NCBI RefSeq assembly: GCF_013009075.1
Contig: NZ_CP053108.1
Span: 2,870,517-2,934,516 of the forward strand
Length of the DNA stretch: 64,000 nucleotides
Source: Halomonas sp. TA22
GTDB taxonomy: Bacteria; Pseudomonadota; Gammaproteobacteria; Pseudomonadales; Halomonadaceae
Direction: 5' to 3'
Shown here: piece by piece, positions 8,816-18,694 of the stretch
How the letters are laid out: each line of letters starts with the position of its first letter
Numbering within the stretch: position 1 is the stretch's first letter
Position numbers and translations under genes: made by a program
The notes under the pieces: generated by a model
Database searches by the model: none
The model's input: the letters and a program-made list of their open reading frames with translations, nothing else
What the model was told of the DNA's origin: nothing

Positions 8816-9978
8816 ACGCGCCGCGCTGTCGGTTGGCCATCGTGGCCGATGACCTGACCGGCGCACTGGACGGCGCGGCTCCCTTTGCGGTGCGCGGGGC
8901 CAGCACTCGCGTCGTGGTGTCGCTCGAGCGACTCGAGGCTGCCCTGGCAAGCTGGCGGAATGCCTTGCCGCAGGTGATCGCCGTCAATCTCGAGTCGCGC
9001 CATCTTGAGGCGCAAGAGGCGGCATCGCGGGTGCGGCGAGCGGTCGAGCTTCTCGCCGAGATTGAGCCCGCGCAGTGGTTCAAGAAAATCGACTCGACCC
9101 TGCGCGGTCAGGTAGTCGCCGAATGCCTGGCGATGCGTGAGGCCTGCGCCCTCCCTCTGCTGCTGGCCCCGGCGGTGCCCGCCCAGGCGCGCACGGTTAA
9201 AGATGCTCAGGTCTATGTCGATGGCCTGCCGCTGGCAAGCACCGTCTATGGTCGCGATGCTCGCTCGGTACCGCCAACCGAGCCCCTCGATGAACTCTTT
9301 GCACCACATGGCGTGGCGCTGTTGCGGCATGCTCCATGCTCGCAGGCCAAGCTGCCATTGAGCGATTGCGTGGTCGATTCGACAAGCGATGCCGACCTGG
9401 CACAGCTCTACGATGCGATGGCCGATGATCCGGGCAAATGGTTGCTGGCGGGCGCCTCGGGCCTGGCCTCGGCCATGGCACAGCGCATGTTCGGCAGGAT
9501 TCGGGCCAGCCGTCGGTATTTCGATGCCTCCATCGAGCGACTTTATGTGGTGGGGTCGCGGTGCCCGCATGCGCTGGAACAGCTCGACGCGCTCATGTCG
9601 AGCTGCGATGAGCTACAGATCATCGAGGCGCTGGCGCCTCCTTCCAGTGTCGAGCATGCGCAATGCGTGGTGGTGATTCCCGGTGGAAACGCCACCCATC
9701 GTGATGCCGACGAGGTTGCCCAGACACTGGCCGAGCGAGTCGCTGACGCCGTCGAACATTGGCCGCTGGGGCAGGGGCTGCTGTTCGTGACCGGTGGCGA
9801 TACTGCGCTTGCCGTGTTGCGACGCCTGGGAGTTGCCTCGATCACGGTCGAGGGGGAGTGGGCGCCGGGAGTGGTGCTTGGCTATCTTGATGGCGACCGG
9901 GAGCGTGCAGTGATTACCAAGGCGGGCGGATTTGGTGAAGCCGACCTGCTGGTCCGTCTCGAAGCCAGCCTGAAGTAA
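8812..9978 (+). CDS. dtnK: Four-carbon acid sugar kinase (DtnK-like)
   Basis: A 388-residue DUF1537-type kinase. The N-terminal domain carries [12 protein letters not shown] (residues 10-21) and the [10 protein letters not shown] motif near residue 90. The C-terminal domain has [17 protein letters not shown], the nucleotide-binding part. It starts at GTG, overlapping the pdxA2 stop by GTGA. The family includes DtnK, DenK and OtnK, which phosphorylate D-threonate, D-erythronate and 3-oxo-tetronates. The PdxA2 partner points to D-threonate 4-kinase or a close relative, and the absence of OtnC/OtnI here argues against the 3-oxo-tetronate route. The product would feed PdxA2. Confidence 0.85.
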   Translation: MNAPRCRLAIVADDLTGALDGAAPFAVRGASTRVVVSLERLEAALASWRNALPQVIAVNLESRHLEAQEAASRVRRAVELLAEIEPAQWFKKIDSTLRGQVVAECLAMREACALPLLLAPAVPAQARTVKDAQVYVDGLPLASTVYGRDARSVPPTEPLDELFAPHGVALLRHAPCSQAKLPLSDCVVDSTSDADLAQLYDAMADDPGKWLLAGASGLASAMAQRMFGRIRASRRYFDASIERLYVVGSRCPHALEQLDALMSSCDELQIIEALAPPSSVEHAQCVVVIPGGNATHRDADEVAQTLAERVADAVEHWPLGQGLLFVTGGDTALAVLRRLGVASITVEGEWAPGVVLGYLDGDRERAVITKAGGFGEADLLVRLEASLK

Positions 9979-10058
9979 CGCTGGCGATGTGAGGAATGCG
10001 ACCAAAGATAATCTCGTCCCGGTTGCGCCTCTTTCAGCCACGGGCTAATTTTTCATAG

Positions 10059-10076
10059 TTGGTATGATACGTATAC
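10059..10076. promoter_or_regulatory. Candidate NanR-like operator upstream of second TRAP operon
   Basis: TTGGTATGATACGTATAC lies 76 bases before the dctP ATG, in the 173-base interval after dtnK. GGTATG at 10061 and CGTATA at 10070 are spaced by 9 bases, as at 6943/6952. The site resembles GGTATA-type NanR boxes, and the spacing to the gene is suitable for repression of a promoter here. Confidence 0.5.
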
Positions 10077-10151
10077 AGCACGACAAAATAACAGGCTTCG
10101 CATCTCGTCATGCCAGATCACAAGACGTCCGAAACAAAGGAGAACAACAAT

Positions 10152-11147
10152 ATGCAACTGATGAGTCAATGCCAGATCGCTCGCTGGGTATCCGCCACGC
10201 TATTGGTGGCGGGGGTGGGGCTCGCAGGCGGCGCAGCCGCCGCGGAAAACCTGCGTTTCGCGCACGTCTATGAAACTTCCGAGCCCTTCCATCAATGGGC
10301 GCTGTGGGCAGCCGACGAGATCGAGGAGCGCACCGATGGGCGTTACACCATGCAGGTGTATGCCGCCTCCTCGCTAGGCAAGGAGGAGGATATCAACGAA
10401 GGCCTGCAGCTGGGCACGGTGGATATCATCTACACTGGTACCCAGTTCGCCGGGCGCTTCTACGGCCCGATCGGGATTGCTGGCGCCGCCTACATGTTCC
10501 GCAATTTCGACCACTGGCAGGCCTATGCCGACAGTGAACTGTTCGAGGAGATCTCGCAGGGGTACCAGGGCGCGACCGGTAACGTCCCCCTCGCGCTCAA
10601 CTACTACGGAGAGCGCCACGTCACAGCCAACAAGGCGATCAATACCCCGGAGGACATGAGTAATCTGCGCATTCGCGTTCCCAATGCGCCGCTCTACATG
10701 ATGTTCCCTCGCGCGGCGGGCGCCAACCCGACACCGATCGCCTTCGATGAGGTCTATCTGGCCCTGCAGCAAGGTGTCGTCGATGCCCAGGAAAACCCGC
10801 TGCCGACGATTCGTGCCAAGGCGTTCCATGAGGTGCAGGAGCACATCAACCTCACCGGCCACATCACCGACTCACTGATCACCATCGTTGGCGGGCCACG
10901 CTGGAATCAGCTCTCCGAAGAGGACCGCGAGATATTCCGCGAGGTCTTCCAGGAAGCCGCTCGCAACAATACCCAGGAGATCGTCCAGGCCGAGCAGGAG
11001 TTGATCGCCTGGTTCGAGGAGCAGGGCAATACCGTCAATCAGGTCGATCGCGCCCCGTTCCGCGAGGTCGTCGAGCCGCAGCACCTGGGCGATGCGGCCA
11101 CCTGGGACGAGGAAACCTACGATCGGCTGCAGGCCATCGGTCAGTAA
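10152..11147 (+). CDS. dctP: TRAP transporter substrate-binding protein (DctP type)
   Basis: A 331-residue periplasmic binding protein of a second TRAP system. A signal peptide (basic QIARW, hydrophobic LLVAGVGLAGG) probably ends after AAAA near residue 30. Family signatures are LRFAHVYETSEPFHQWA, EDMSNLRIRVPNAPLY and GANPTPIAFDEVYLALQQGVVDAQENP. I chose ATG 10152 because AGGAG lies about nine bases upstream; an ATG 42 bases earlier has no such site and would add an unusual hydrophilic leader. The gene heads the dctP-dctQ-dctM-ldh-nanR-like run, downstream of the D-threonate pair, which suggests a four-carbon or longer aldonate as ligand. Confidence 0.92.
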   Translation: MQLMSQCQIARWVSATLLVAGVGLAGGAAAAENLRFAHVYETSEPFHQWALWAADEIEERTDGRYTMQVYAASSLGKEEDINEGLQLGTVDIIYTGTQFAGRFYGPIGIAGAAYMFRNFDHWQAYADSELFEEISQGYQGATGNVPLALNYYGERHVTANKAINTPEDMSNLRIRVPNAPLYMMFPRAAGANPTPIAFDEVYLALQQGVVDAQENPLPTIRAKAFHEVQEHINLTGHITDSLITIVGGPRWNQLSEEDREIFREVFQEAARNNTQEIVQAEQELIAWFEEQGNTVNQVDRAPFREVVEPQHLGDAATWDEETYDRLQAIGQ

Positions 11148-11168
11148 CGTTTCCTCCATGAGTGAATC

Positions 11169-11196
11169 CTTCCCGCCTGCCATGTCAGGCGGGAAG
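11169..11196 (+). promoter_or_regulatory. Strong hairpin between dctP and dctQ
   Basis: CTTCCCGCCTG and its exact complement flank a 6-base loop in the interval between the dctP stop (11147) and the dctQ start (11210). No T-run follows. It sits at the same place as the hairpin in the first TRAP operon but has an unrelated sequence, so the structure rather than the sequence seems to matter. It probably sets the dctP to dctQM message ratio. Confidence 0.6.
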
Positions 11197-11209
11197 AGGG
11201 AGTCCTGCC

Positions 11210-11758
11210 ATGTCGGACAAGCATCCAAGCGCTCATTCGCAACCACAATCCCAGGTCCTCGATCCCATGACCGATTTCGGCAGCATCTTCGAGGAGGAGG
11301 AGTTCCGTTTCCGCGACTACTGCATCGAGGATTACCTATCGCTGGTGATCTTCTGGGTATTGATCCTGGTGGTTTTTCTGCAGTTCTTCACGCGTTACGT
11401 CATGGGCGATTCCACGACCTGGACGGAGGAGATCGCTCGCTATCTGCTGATCGGCGTGGGCTTCGTGGGTAGCGTCATGGCAGTGCGCAAGGGCTCGCAC
11501 ATCATGGTGGAGTTCTTCTACCACTACATGCCCGATTGGCTGGCCCGGCTATTGACCCATGCGGTGGCGGCAGTGAGCCTGATCTTCTATGTCGCCATGG
11601 CGTGGGTCGCCTTTCGCCTCGCGGGTAGGACCGGCGGCATGATGATCTCGGTGGATCTACCCAAGAGCATCATCTACTACACCGTGTCCGCTGCCTTCCT
11701 GCTGATGGCGGTGCGCTGCCTGCAGCATGCCATTCGACGTTATCGCCATAACGAATAG
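11210..11758 (+). CDS. dctQ: TRAP transporter small permease (DctQ type)
   Basis: A 182-residue protein with an acidic cytoplasmic start and four hydrophobic segments. The DctQ signature is visible as FFTRYVMGDSTTWTEEIARYLLIG, followed by GSHIMVEFFYHYMP. I preferred ATG 11210 to the GTG at 11162, because the earlier start would place the intergenic hairpin inside the coding sequence, and GAGGGAG lies shortly upstream of 11210. It forms the membrane part of the transporter with the following dctM gene, 12 bases downstream. Confidence 0.9.
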   Translation: MSDKHPSAHSQPQSQVLDPMTDFGSIFEEEEFRFRDYCIEDYLSLVIFWVLILVVFLQFFTRYVMGDSTTWTEEIARYLLIGVGFVGSVMAVRKGSHIMVEFFYHYMPDWLARLLTHAVAAVSLIFYVAMAWVAFRLAGRTGGMMISVDLPKSIIYYTVSAAFLLMAVRCLQHAIRRYRHNE

Positions 11759-11770
11759 GGGCCTTATCGC

Positions 11771-13150
11771 ATGTCTCAGCTCTCCCTGGTACGTTGGCAC
11801 AAGCCCATCGTGACGCCCCTGCTGTCGGTGCTCGCCATCCTCGGATGCGTGATCCTCGCGGTGATGGGCTACTACGTCTCCTTCCTGTTCTTCTCGCTGT
11901 TCACCATGCTGGTACTGGGGGTGCCGATCGCCATCAGCCTGGCCGGCTCCTGCCTGCTGTTCGTAACGATCAGTGGCCAGGTGCCGGACATCGTGGTAGC
12001 GCACCGCATGATCAACGGTATCGACAGCTTTCCGCTGCTGGCCATTCCGTTCTTCATCTTCGCCGGCAGCCTCATGAACAATGCCGGCATCACCGAGCGC
12101 ATCTTCGACTTCGCCAAGGCGTTGATGGGCTGGATGCGTGGTGGGCTTGGTCATGTCAACGTCGGCGCGAGCATCGTCTTCTCCGGCATGTCGGGCGCAG
12201 CGGTAGCCGATGCCGGCGGGCTAGGCATGATCGAGATCAAGGCGATGAAGGATGCCGGCTACGACGAGGAGTTCGCGGTAGGCATCACCGCCGCCTCATC
12301 GACCATCGGCCCGATCATTCCGCCCAGCCTGCCGATGGTGATCTATGGCGTGATGGCCTCGGCATCGGTCGGTCAGCTGTTCGCCGCGGGGCTGGTGCCG
12401 GGCCTGCTGATGGGGGTCATCCTGATGCTGATGATCTTCTTCCTGGCCCGCCGGCGCGGCTATCAGCGCGATGCGACGTTCTCCATGGGTGTGTTGGGCA
12501 AGACCTTCGCTGCTGCGTTCCTGTCGCTGATGACACCGGTCATCATCGTGGGGGGCATCATCACCGGGGCCTTCACGCCAACCGAAGCCGCCGTGGCCGC
12601 GGTCTTCTATGCGCTGCTGCTCGGCGTGGCTGTCTACCGAACCCTGACATGGCGCAAGCTGCTCAAGGTAAGTATGGAGACCATCGAGACCACCGCGGTC
12701 ATCCTGTTCATCGTCGCCTCCGCCTCGATCTTCGCCTGGATACTCACCAGCAATCAGGTCACCCAGAACGTGGTCGCCCTGATGGGACCCTTTGCCGACA
12801 ACAAGGTGGCGGTACTGCTGATCACCAATCTGGTCCTGATCGTGGTTGGCTGCTTCATGGAAACCATCGCCGCCATCACCATCCTGGTCCCCGTGCTGCT
12901 GCCACTAGTGGTAGCCGTAGGGGTGGATCCGGTGCATTTCGGCGTGATCATGGTGCTCAACCTGATGATCGGCCTGCTGACGCCACCCGTGGGTATGGTG
13001 CTCTATGTGTTGTCGCGGGTGTCGAACATCTCGTTCGAGCGCTGCATGCGCGGCACCCTGCCGTTTCTGATTCCGCTGTTCATCACGCTGCTGTTGGTGA
13101 CCTTCATTCCGGCCATCTCCATGTGGCTTCCCACACTGGTCTACCGATAA
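11771..13150 (+). CDS. dctM: TRAP transporter large permease (DctM type)
   Basis: A 459-residue inner-membrane protein of the DctM family. Signatures are FPLLAIPFFIFAGSLMNNAG, FSGMSGAAVADAGG, IGPIIPPSLPMVIYG and GLLTPPVGMVLYV. It has an extra N-terminal membrane segment compared with the first DctM in the window (459 against 427 residues), and the two are clearly different paralogs. It is the third gene of the second TRAP operon and is followed after 14 bases by the Ldh-family reductase. Confidence 0.95.
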   Translation: MSQLSLVRWHKPIVTPLLSVLAILGCVILAVMGYYVSFLFFSLFTMLVLGVPIAISLAGSCLLFVTISGQVPDIVVAHRMINGIDSFPLLAIPFFIFAGSLMNNAGITERIFDFAKALMGWMRGGLGHVNVGASIVFSGMSGAAVADAGGLGMIEIKAMKDAGYDEEFAVGITAASSTIGPIIPPSLPMVIYGVMASASVGQLFAAGLVPGLLMGVILMLMIFFLARRRGYQRDATFSMGVLGKTFAAAFLSLMTPVIIVGGIITGAFTPTEAAVAAVFYALLLGVAVYRTLTWRKLLKVSMETIETTAVILFIVASASIFAWILTSNQVTQNVVALMGPFADNKVAVLLITNLVLIVVGCFMETIAAITILVPVLLPLVVAVGVDPVHFGVIMVLNLMIGLLTPPVGMVLYVLSRVSNISFERCMRGTLPFLIPLFITLLLVTFIPAISMWLPTLVYR

Positions 13151-13164
13151 GCGAGAAGCGAACG

Positions 13165-14241
13165 ATGCCTGACCTGAACAGGGAGTTCCGTGTTGCCGTC
13201 GATGACCTCACGCGATTCATGAGTAAGGTGCTCGAGGCGTCCGGTGCCGATGAACCATCGACTCAGGCGGTCACCAGGGCGCTGGTCACCGCCTCGCGAA
13301 TGGGCACCGACAGTCATGGCTTGCGCCTGTTGCCGCATTATGTCGCGGCTTTGCAGGGGGGCAGGATCAACCCGCATCCCGAGATGCGCTTTGCCAGGCG
13401 GCTGGCGGCCACCGGTTATCTCGATGCCGACGACGGCCTTGGCCATCTGGCCGGTTATGCCGCCATCGACCATGCCATTGCCATGGCGGGGGAGGTGGGC
13501 ATCGGTGCGGTGGCAGTGGGCCGCTCCTCGCACTTCGGGGCCGCCGGATGCTACTCCCTGGCCGCCGCCGAGCGCGGCTACATTGCTCTGAGCGTATGCA
13601 ATTCCGATCCGTTCGTGCTGCTCCATGAGGGGCGACAGCCCTTCCATGGCACCAATCCGCTGGCCTTCGCCGCTCCGGTCGATGGGCAGGTACCTTACCT
13701 GCTGGACATGGCCACCAGCGCGATCCCCTGGAATCGCGTGCAGCAGTATGGCGCAATCGGTCGTGGCTTGCCTTCCGAGGTGGCCGCCGATGCCGAGGGC
13801 AACGTGACATGCTGGCCCCACGACGTCTCCGCGCTGCTGCCGCTGGGGGGCAGTGCCTTCGGCTTCAAGGGGGCGGGACTGGGTGGCATGGTGGAGATAT
13901 TGAGCTCGACGCTCTCGGGAATGCTCAACGGCTTTCGCCTGTTGCCGATGAATGGCGACGACATGGCGACGCCCCGAGGGGTCGCCCACTTCTTCCTGGT
14001 CATGAAGCCCGATGCCTTTGCCGAGCGCGATAGCTTTCAGGCCTGCATGACTGCCTATCTCGACGACCTGCGTTCGCAGCCGGCCCTTCCCGGTGCGGAA
14101 GTGCTGGCCCCGGGTGATCGCGAATGGCGATGCCAGGCGCAGCGCGACGCCCATGGCATTCCCCTGGATAGTGCCAATCAGCGAGCGTATGCAGAACTGG
14201 CAGAGCGTTTCGGCATCGAGCCGGTGAAAAGCGTGGCGTAA
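13165..14241 (+). CDS. Ldh-family (malate/lactate/diketogulonate) oxidoreductase
   Basis: A 358-residue NAD(P)-dependent dehydrogenase of the Ldh_2 family, which includes YiaK (2,3-diketo-L-gulonate reductase), ureidoglycolate dehydrogenase and sulfolactate dehydrogenase. The family's catalytic histidine lies in SRMGTDSHGLRLLPHY near residue 50. VGRSSHFGAAGCY, GTNPLAFAAPV and GFKGAGLGGMVEIL are other hallmarks. The ATG at 13165 follows the dctM stop by 14 bases; a much longer open frame upstream is only a shadow of dctM. The pairing with a TRAP transporter mirrors the YiaK-YiaMNO arrangement, so reduction of a keto sugar acid is plausible. Confidence 0.85.
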   Translation: MPDLNREFRVAVDDLTRFMSKVLEASGADEPSTQAVTRALVTASRMGTDSHGLRLLPHYVAALQGGRINPHPEMRFARRLAATGYLDADDGLGHLAGYAAIDHAIAMAGEVGIGAVAVGRSSHFGAAGCYSLAAAERGYIALSVCNSDPFVLLHEGRQPFHGTNPLAFAAPVDGQVPYLLDMATSAIPWNRVQQYGAIGRGLPSEVAADAEGNVTCWPHDVSALLPLGGSAFGFKGAGLGGMVEILSSTLSGMLNGFRLLPMNGDDMATPRGVAHFFLVMKPDAFAERDSFQACMTAYLDDLRSQPALPGAEVLAPGDREWRCQAQRDAHGIPLDSANQRAYAELAERFGIEPVKSVA

Positions 14242-14337
14242 ACGCCGAGGGCAAGCGTGATGCGGTAAGATGGGCGCAACGAATCGAGGTGCGCCTTGAC
14301 AGGGTGCCTGCCAGCTAGCAAGAGAAGAGGTTGATCG

Positions 14338-15060
14338 ATGAGCAGATACCGGGTGGAGCGCAAGACGCTTTCCGAGCAAGTGGCCGAACAGCTCGAGGCG
14401 GAGATTCTCGAGGGGCGACTGAGCGAGAACGACCAACTCCCCTCCGAGCGGGAACTCATGGAGCAGTTCGGTGTCGGCCGGCCCGCGGTGCGCGAGGCGC
14501 TCTTCCACCTTCAACAGCTCGGACTGATCGCGATCAACAGCGGTACCCGTGCGCGTGTCATCCGTCCGACCGCCGAAGCCGTGATGGCAAGGCTGTCGGG
14601 GGTGACGCGTCAGCTGCTGACGAAGCCGGAAGGGCAGCAGTACTTCCAGGAAGCTCGCGCCATGTTCGAAATCTCCCTGGCCCGTTATGCTGCGCGCCAC
14701 GCCAGTGACGAGGATCTCGACCGCCTGCGCTCAGCACTGCAGGAGAATCGCGATGCGATCGGCGACGAGGCGCGTTTCAAGCGCTCCGACAACGACTTCC
14801 ATGGCGTGCTGGCCAGCATCGGGCGCAACCCCATCTTCGACGCGATCCATGTGGCGCTCTCCGAATGGCTCGACGATCGGCGCGCTCAGGTACTCCAGCA
14901 GAAGGACGAGGACAAGGCGGCACTGGCCGCTCATGGCGAGATCATAGAGGCCATCGAGTCGAGGGATCCTGATGCCGCCGAGGCGGCGATGCGTCGCCAT
15001 CTCGATCGCCACTACGGTACCTACATGAAGCTCAAGAAGCGTCTCAACAAGGCCTCCTGA
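14338..15060 (+). CDS. NanR-like GntR/FadR-family transcriptional regulator
   Basis: A 240-residue regulator with an N-terminal winged helix-turn-helix (PSERELMEQFGVGRPAVREAL, roughly residues 37-57) and a C-terminal FCD ligand domain. Likely metal ligands lie in DNDFH, AHGEII and RRHLDRHY. The protein resembles E. coli NanR along its length, including the segments LIAINSGTRARVIRP and NPIFDAIHVALSEWL. No sialic acid genes are nearby, so the ligand is probably a sugar acid of this island. GGTATG-type repeats matching the NanR recognition pattern occur at 6943, 10061, 18515 and 18620. It ends the rightward operon. Confidence 0.85.
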   Translation: MSRYRVERKTLSEQVAEQLEAEILEGRLSENDQLPSERELMEQFGVGRPAVREALFHLQQLGLIAINSGTRARVIRPTAEAVMARLSGVTRQLLTKPEGQQYFQEARAMFEISLARYAARHASDEDLDRLRSALQENRDAIGDEARFKRSDNDFHGVLASIGRNPIFDAIHVALSEWLDDRRAQVLQQKDEDKAALAAHGEIIEAIESRDPDAAEAAMRRHLDRHYGTYMKLKKRLNKAS

Positions 15061-15128
15061 ACTGTCGTCGTCTGAAGGACTGCTTGCCCTGCCACCCATG
15101 CTACGCCGACCTCCCTGTCGGCGACTCG

Positions 15129-16769
15129 TTACAGCGATACGCCACGTTTCCATGGTATGAAGTCGTACTGGGCAAGCCGCACCGCACGCGGCTGGTAGCG
15201 CCCCGAGGCGGTGTCGATGCACAACTTGAGCAGTTCGTCGGCCAGCTCGTCGATCTGCGCCTCGCCAAGGATGATCGGCCCCGCGTCGAAATCGATGATG
15301 TCCGCCATGCGTCTGGCAAGCTCGCTGTTGCTGGAGATCTTGAGCACCGGCGCGACGGGATTGCCGGTGGGCGTGCCAAGGCCGGTCGTGAACATGATCA
15401 GGTTAGCGCCCGAACCGGTGAGGGCGGTGGTGGACTCCACATCATTGCCCGGCGTGCAGAGCAGGTTGAGCCCCTTGCGCAGCATCGGCTCTGTGTAGTC
15501 GAGCACGTCGACCACGGGGCTGTCGCCGCCTTTCTTGGCTGCACCCGCCGACTTCATGGCATCGGTGACCAGCCCGTCGCGGACGTTGCCCGGCGAGGGG
15601 TTCATCGAGAAGTCGGCGCCCACCGTGGCGGCATGCCGCTGGTAGGCGGCCATCAAAGTGCTGAAACGCTCGGCCACCGCATCGCTGCGGCAGCGAGCGA
15701 TCAACTCATGCTCCACGCCGCACAGTTCAGGGAACTCACTGAGGATTCCGCTGCCGCCCAGTGCCACCAGGCGATCGGTGACGGCGCCGACGAGCGGGTT
15801 GGCCGAGAGGCCGGAGAACCCATCGGAGCCGCCGCACTCCAGACCGATGGTGAGCTCGGAGAGCGGCGCCGGCGTGCGCGCGACTCGATTGGCCTCGGCC
15901 AGGCCGTCGAAGATGGTGGTTAGCGCCTGGCGGATCAGCTGCTCCTCGCTGCCGGTTGCCTGTTGGTCGAGGTAGTGAACGGGCCTGAGCCCCTCGGGGT
16001 CGCGCTCGGCGACTGCCTTGGCGAGCATCTTGATCTGCGCCTTCTGGCAGCCGAGGCTCAGTACCGTGGCACCGGCAACGTTGGGGTGACAGATGTAGCC
16101 GGCGAGCAACCGGCACAGCGCCTCGGCGTCATCGTCGGTACCGCCGCAACCCAGGGTATGAGTCAGAAAGCGCACCCCATCGATGTTGGGAAACAGCCTC
16201 TCCTGTACCGGCGGCGCTTCTGGCGCCGAGCTAGCGCCGTGCAGCAGGTCACGTGCCATGCGCTTGTAGTCTCGGTAGGGATCGTCGCCCAGGGCCTCGG
16301 CTACGCACTGTCGCAGTACCTCGATATTGCGGTTCTCGCAGAACACCAGCGGCACCACCAGCCAGATATTGGCGGTACCCACACGGCCATCGGGGCGCTG
16401 ATAGCCGTCGAAGGTGACCCCCTGGAAGGCGCTCACATCAGGTGCTTTCCAATGGTCGCGCTGGCCCAGAGGGCGGCTGTTGTCGGTGGAGTGCTCGATA
16501 TTGTCGGTGGTGATGGCGCCACCTTCGGCGATCGGCCGGGTGGCGCGGCCTACCGTGACGCCGTACATGATCACCGTGTCGCCTGCTTCCAGCGCCCGAA
16601 GGGCGAATTTGTGCTTGTGACGGATGCTCTCAGCGAGGCGAATGACGCGACCGTCATCCTCGATCTCAGTGCCTGCCGACAGATCCTGAAGAGCGACTCG
16701 CACGTTGTCTGCGCCGTGCACACGCAGGCTGGGCAGTCGCAGGGCATCGCTGGCGATGGTCTGGCTCAT
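15129..16769 (-). CDS. UxaA-family sugar-acid dehydratase (altronate/L-fuconate type)
   Basis: A 546-residue iron-dependent dehydratase of the UxaA family. It fuses an N-terminal SAF domain (about residues 15-100) to the altronate/galactarate dehydratase core. Core features are GYQRPDGRVGTANIW, CENRN, GCGGTDDDAEAL, GLECGGSDGFSGLSANP, NPSPGNVRDG and the TSSGR-like end. Altronate dehydratase is the usual call, but Campylobacter uses a split UxaA-type protein as L-fuconate dehydratase. Here the upstream neighbours are the two enzymes that follow L-fuconate dehydration, so L-fuconate or a similar 6-deoxy aldonate is the better guess. It is the last gene of a three-gene leftward block. Confidence 0.8.
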   Translation of the reverse strand: MSQTIASDALRLPSLRVHGADNVRVALQDLSAGTEIEDDGRVIRLAESIRHKHKFALRALEAGDTVIMYGVTVGRATRPIAEGGAITTDNIEHSTDNSRPLGQRDHWKAPDVSAFQGVTFDGYQRPDGRVGTANIWLVVPLVFCENRNIEVLRQCVAEALGDDPYRDYKRMARDLLHGASSAPEAPPVQERLFPNIDGVRFLTHTLGCGGTDDDAEALCRLLAGYICHPNVAGATVLSLGCQKAQIKMLAKAVAERDPEGLRPVHYLDQQATGSEEQLIRQALTTIFDGLAEANRVARTPAPLSELTIGLECGGSDGFSGLSANPLVGAVTDRLVALGGSGILSEFPELCGVEHELIARCRSDAVAERFSTLMAAYQRHAATVGADFSMNPSPGNVRDGLVTDAMKSAGAAKKGGDSPVVDVLDYTEPMLRKGLNLLCTPGNDVESTTALTGSGANLIMFTTGLGTPTGNPVAPVLKISSNSELARRMADIIDFDAGPIILGEAQIDELADELLKLCIDTASGRYQPRAVRLAQYDFIPWKRGVSL

Positions 16770-16796
16770 GGCATCTTCCCTCCGGTTGCGTGCGAT

Positions 16797-17642
16797 TCAC
16801 TCATCGGCCACGACATGTTGCTGTTGCTCGCCAAGCCCTTCGATTCCCAGACGCATGCGCTGTCCCGGGGCGAGATAGCGGGGCGGCTTCTGGCCCATGC
16901 CTACCCCGGGCGGGGTGCCGGTCGAGATCACGTCACCCGGTTGCAGACTCATGAAGCGACTGAGATAGCTGATCAGGAACGGCACCTTGTAGACCATGGT
17001 GCGGGTATTGCCGTCCTGGTAACGCTGGCCATCGACCTCGAGCCACATGTCGAGCTGATGCGGATCGTCAATCTCGTCGGGGGTGACCAGCCATGGCCCC
17101 ATCGGGCCGAAGGTATCGCACCCCTTGCCCTTGTCCCAGGTGCCGCTGCGCTCGAGCTGGAACTCACGCTCCGAGACATCGTTGATCACGCAGAAACCGG
17201 CGACATGCGAAATGGCATCGGCCTCCTCGATATGGCGTCCGCCCTTGCCGATCACTACTCCGAGTTCCACTTCCCAATCGGTCTTCTTCGAGCCCCGGGG
17301 GATGATGACCTCATCATTGGGGCCACAGATGGCGCTGGTCCACTTGTTGAAGATCACCGGCTCGGGCGGTACTTCGGCACCCGTCTCCGCGGCGTGGTCG
17401 GAGTAGTTCAGGCCAATGCAGATGAACTTGCCCACCCGCCCCACGCAGGGGCCGATACGCGTATCGTTAAGTACCTTCGGCAGTGTGTCGGGATCGAGGC
17501 GAGCCAGTGATGCAAGGGCGTGCGGATCGAGGTGCTCGCCCGCCAGGTCGTCGATAAGTTCGGAGAGGTCGCGAAGCGTGCCATCACGGTCGAGCAGAGC
17601 GGGGCGTTCCTGTCCCGCGGGGCCATAGCGAAGCAATTTCAT
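16797..17642 (-). CDS. FAH-family hydrolase, 2,4-diketo-3-deoxy-L-fuconate hydrolase-like
   Basis: A 281-residue fumarylacetoacetate-hydrolase-family protein. The metal site is formed by the DWEVELGVVIGKGG segment and the later acidic residues. FICIGLNYSDHAAETG, KGCDTFGPMGPWLVT and VISTGTPPGVGMGQKPPRYL match the subgroup that cleaves 2,4-diketo-3-deoxy-L-fuconate or L-rhamnonate to pyruvate and lactate. It lies 27 bases upstream of the UxaA gene and 50 bases downstream of the SDR, in one operon. Together the three would turn a 6-deoxy aldonate into pyruvate and L-lactate. Other FAH substrates such as ureidoglycolate are less likely in this context. Confidence 0.82.
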   Translation of the reverse strand: MKLLRYGPAGQERPALLDRDGTLRDLSELIDDLAGEHLDPHALASLARLDPDTLPKVLNDTRIGPCVGRVGKFICIGLNYSDHAAETGAEVPPEPVIFNKWTSAICGPNDEVIIPRGSKKTDWEVELGVVIGKGGRHIEEADAISHVAGFCVINDVSEREFQLERSGTWDKGKGCDTFGPMGPWLVTPDEIDDPHQLDMWLEVDGQRYQDGNTRTMVYKVPFLISYLSRFMSLQPGDVISTGTPPGVGMGQKPPRYLAPGQRMRLGIEGLGEQQQHVVADE

Positions 17643-17692
17643 TAATGCGGTTTCCTTCTTGTCTGGGTTTTCGAGCCGGCATGGGTCTGTTG

Positions 17693-18481
<789 letters not shown>

Positions 18482-18513
18482 TCACCGCCTGCAGTCTTGC
18501 ACAAGACATCATG

Positions 18514-18637
18514 CTGTATGATAGGCTGATGGCGTGACGATCATTCCGAGTATGAAGCACTTTTCACGCTTTGCAACTCGGCAATAAGGAGGGGGCGTTG
18601 CTTAGCCGGAGGTGACATGCTACCTATCATATGATCC
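18514..18637. promoter_or_regulatory. Divergent promoter region with two NanR-like operator candidates
   Basis: The 252-base interval between the leftward SDR gene and the rightward xylD-like gene has CTGTATGATAGGC at 18514 and CTACCTATCATATGATC at 18620. Read on the minus strand, the second gives CATATG-ATA-GGTAGC. Both share the TATGATAGG core with the operator at 10061 (GGTATGATAC). One site lies near each gene, as expected if each divergent promoter has its own operator. Confidence 0.4.
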
Positions 18638-18694
18638 TGCCATCCTGCCTTGAGCAGGAGCGCCTTGCTTCCATTGTACGGACAGGATGATCCC

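Noticed and set aside
11794-13164. A long open frame running through dctM into the Ldh-family gene
   Set aside because: The upstream 450 codons are a shadow of dctM, rich in Arg, His and Gly; only the part from 13165 has family character, with its own ATG.
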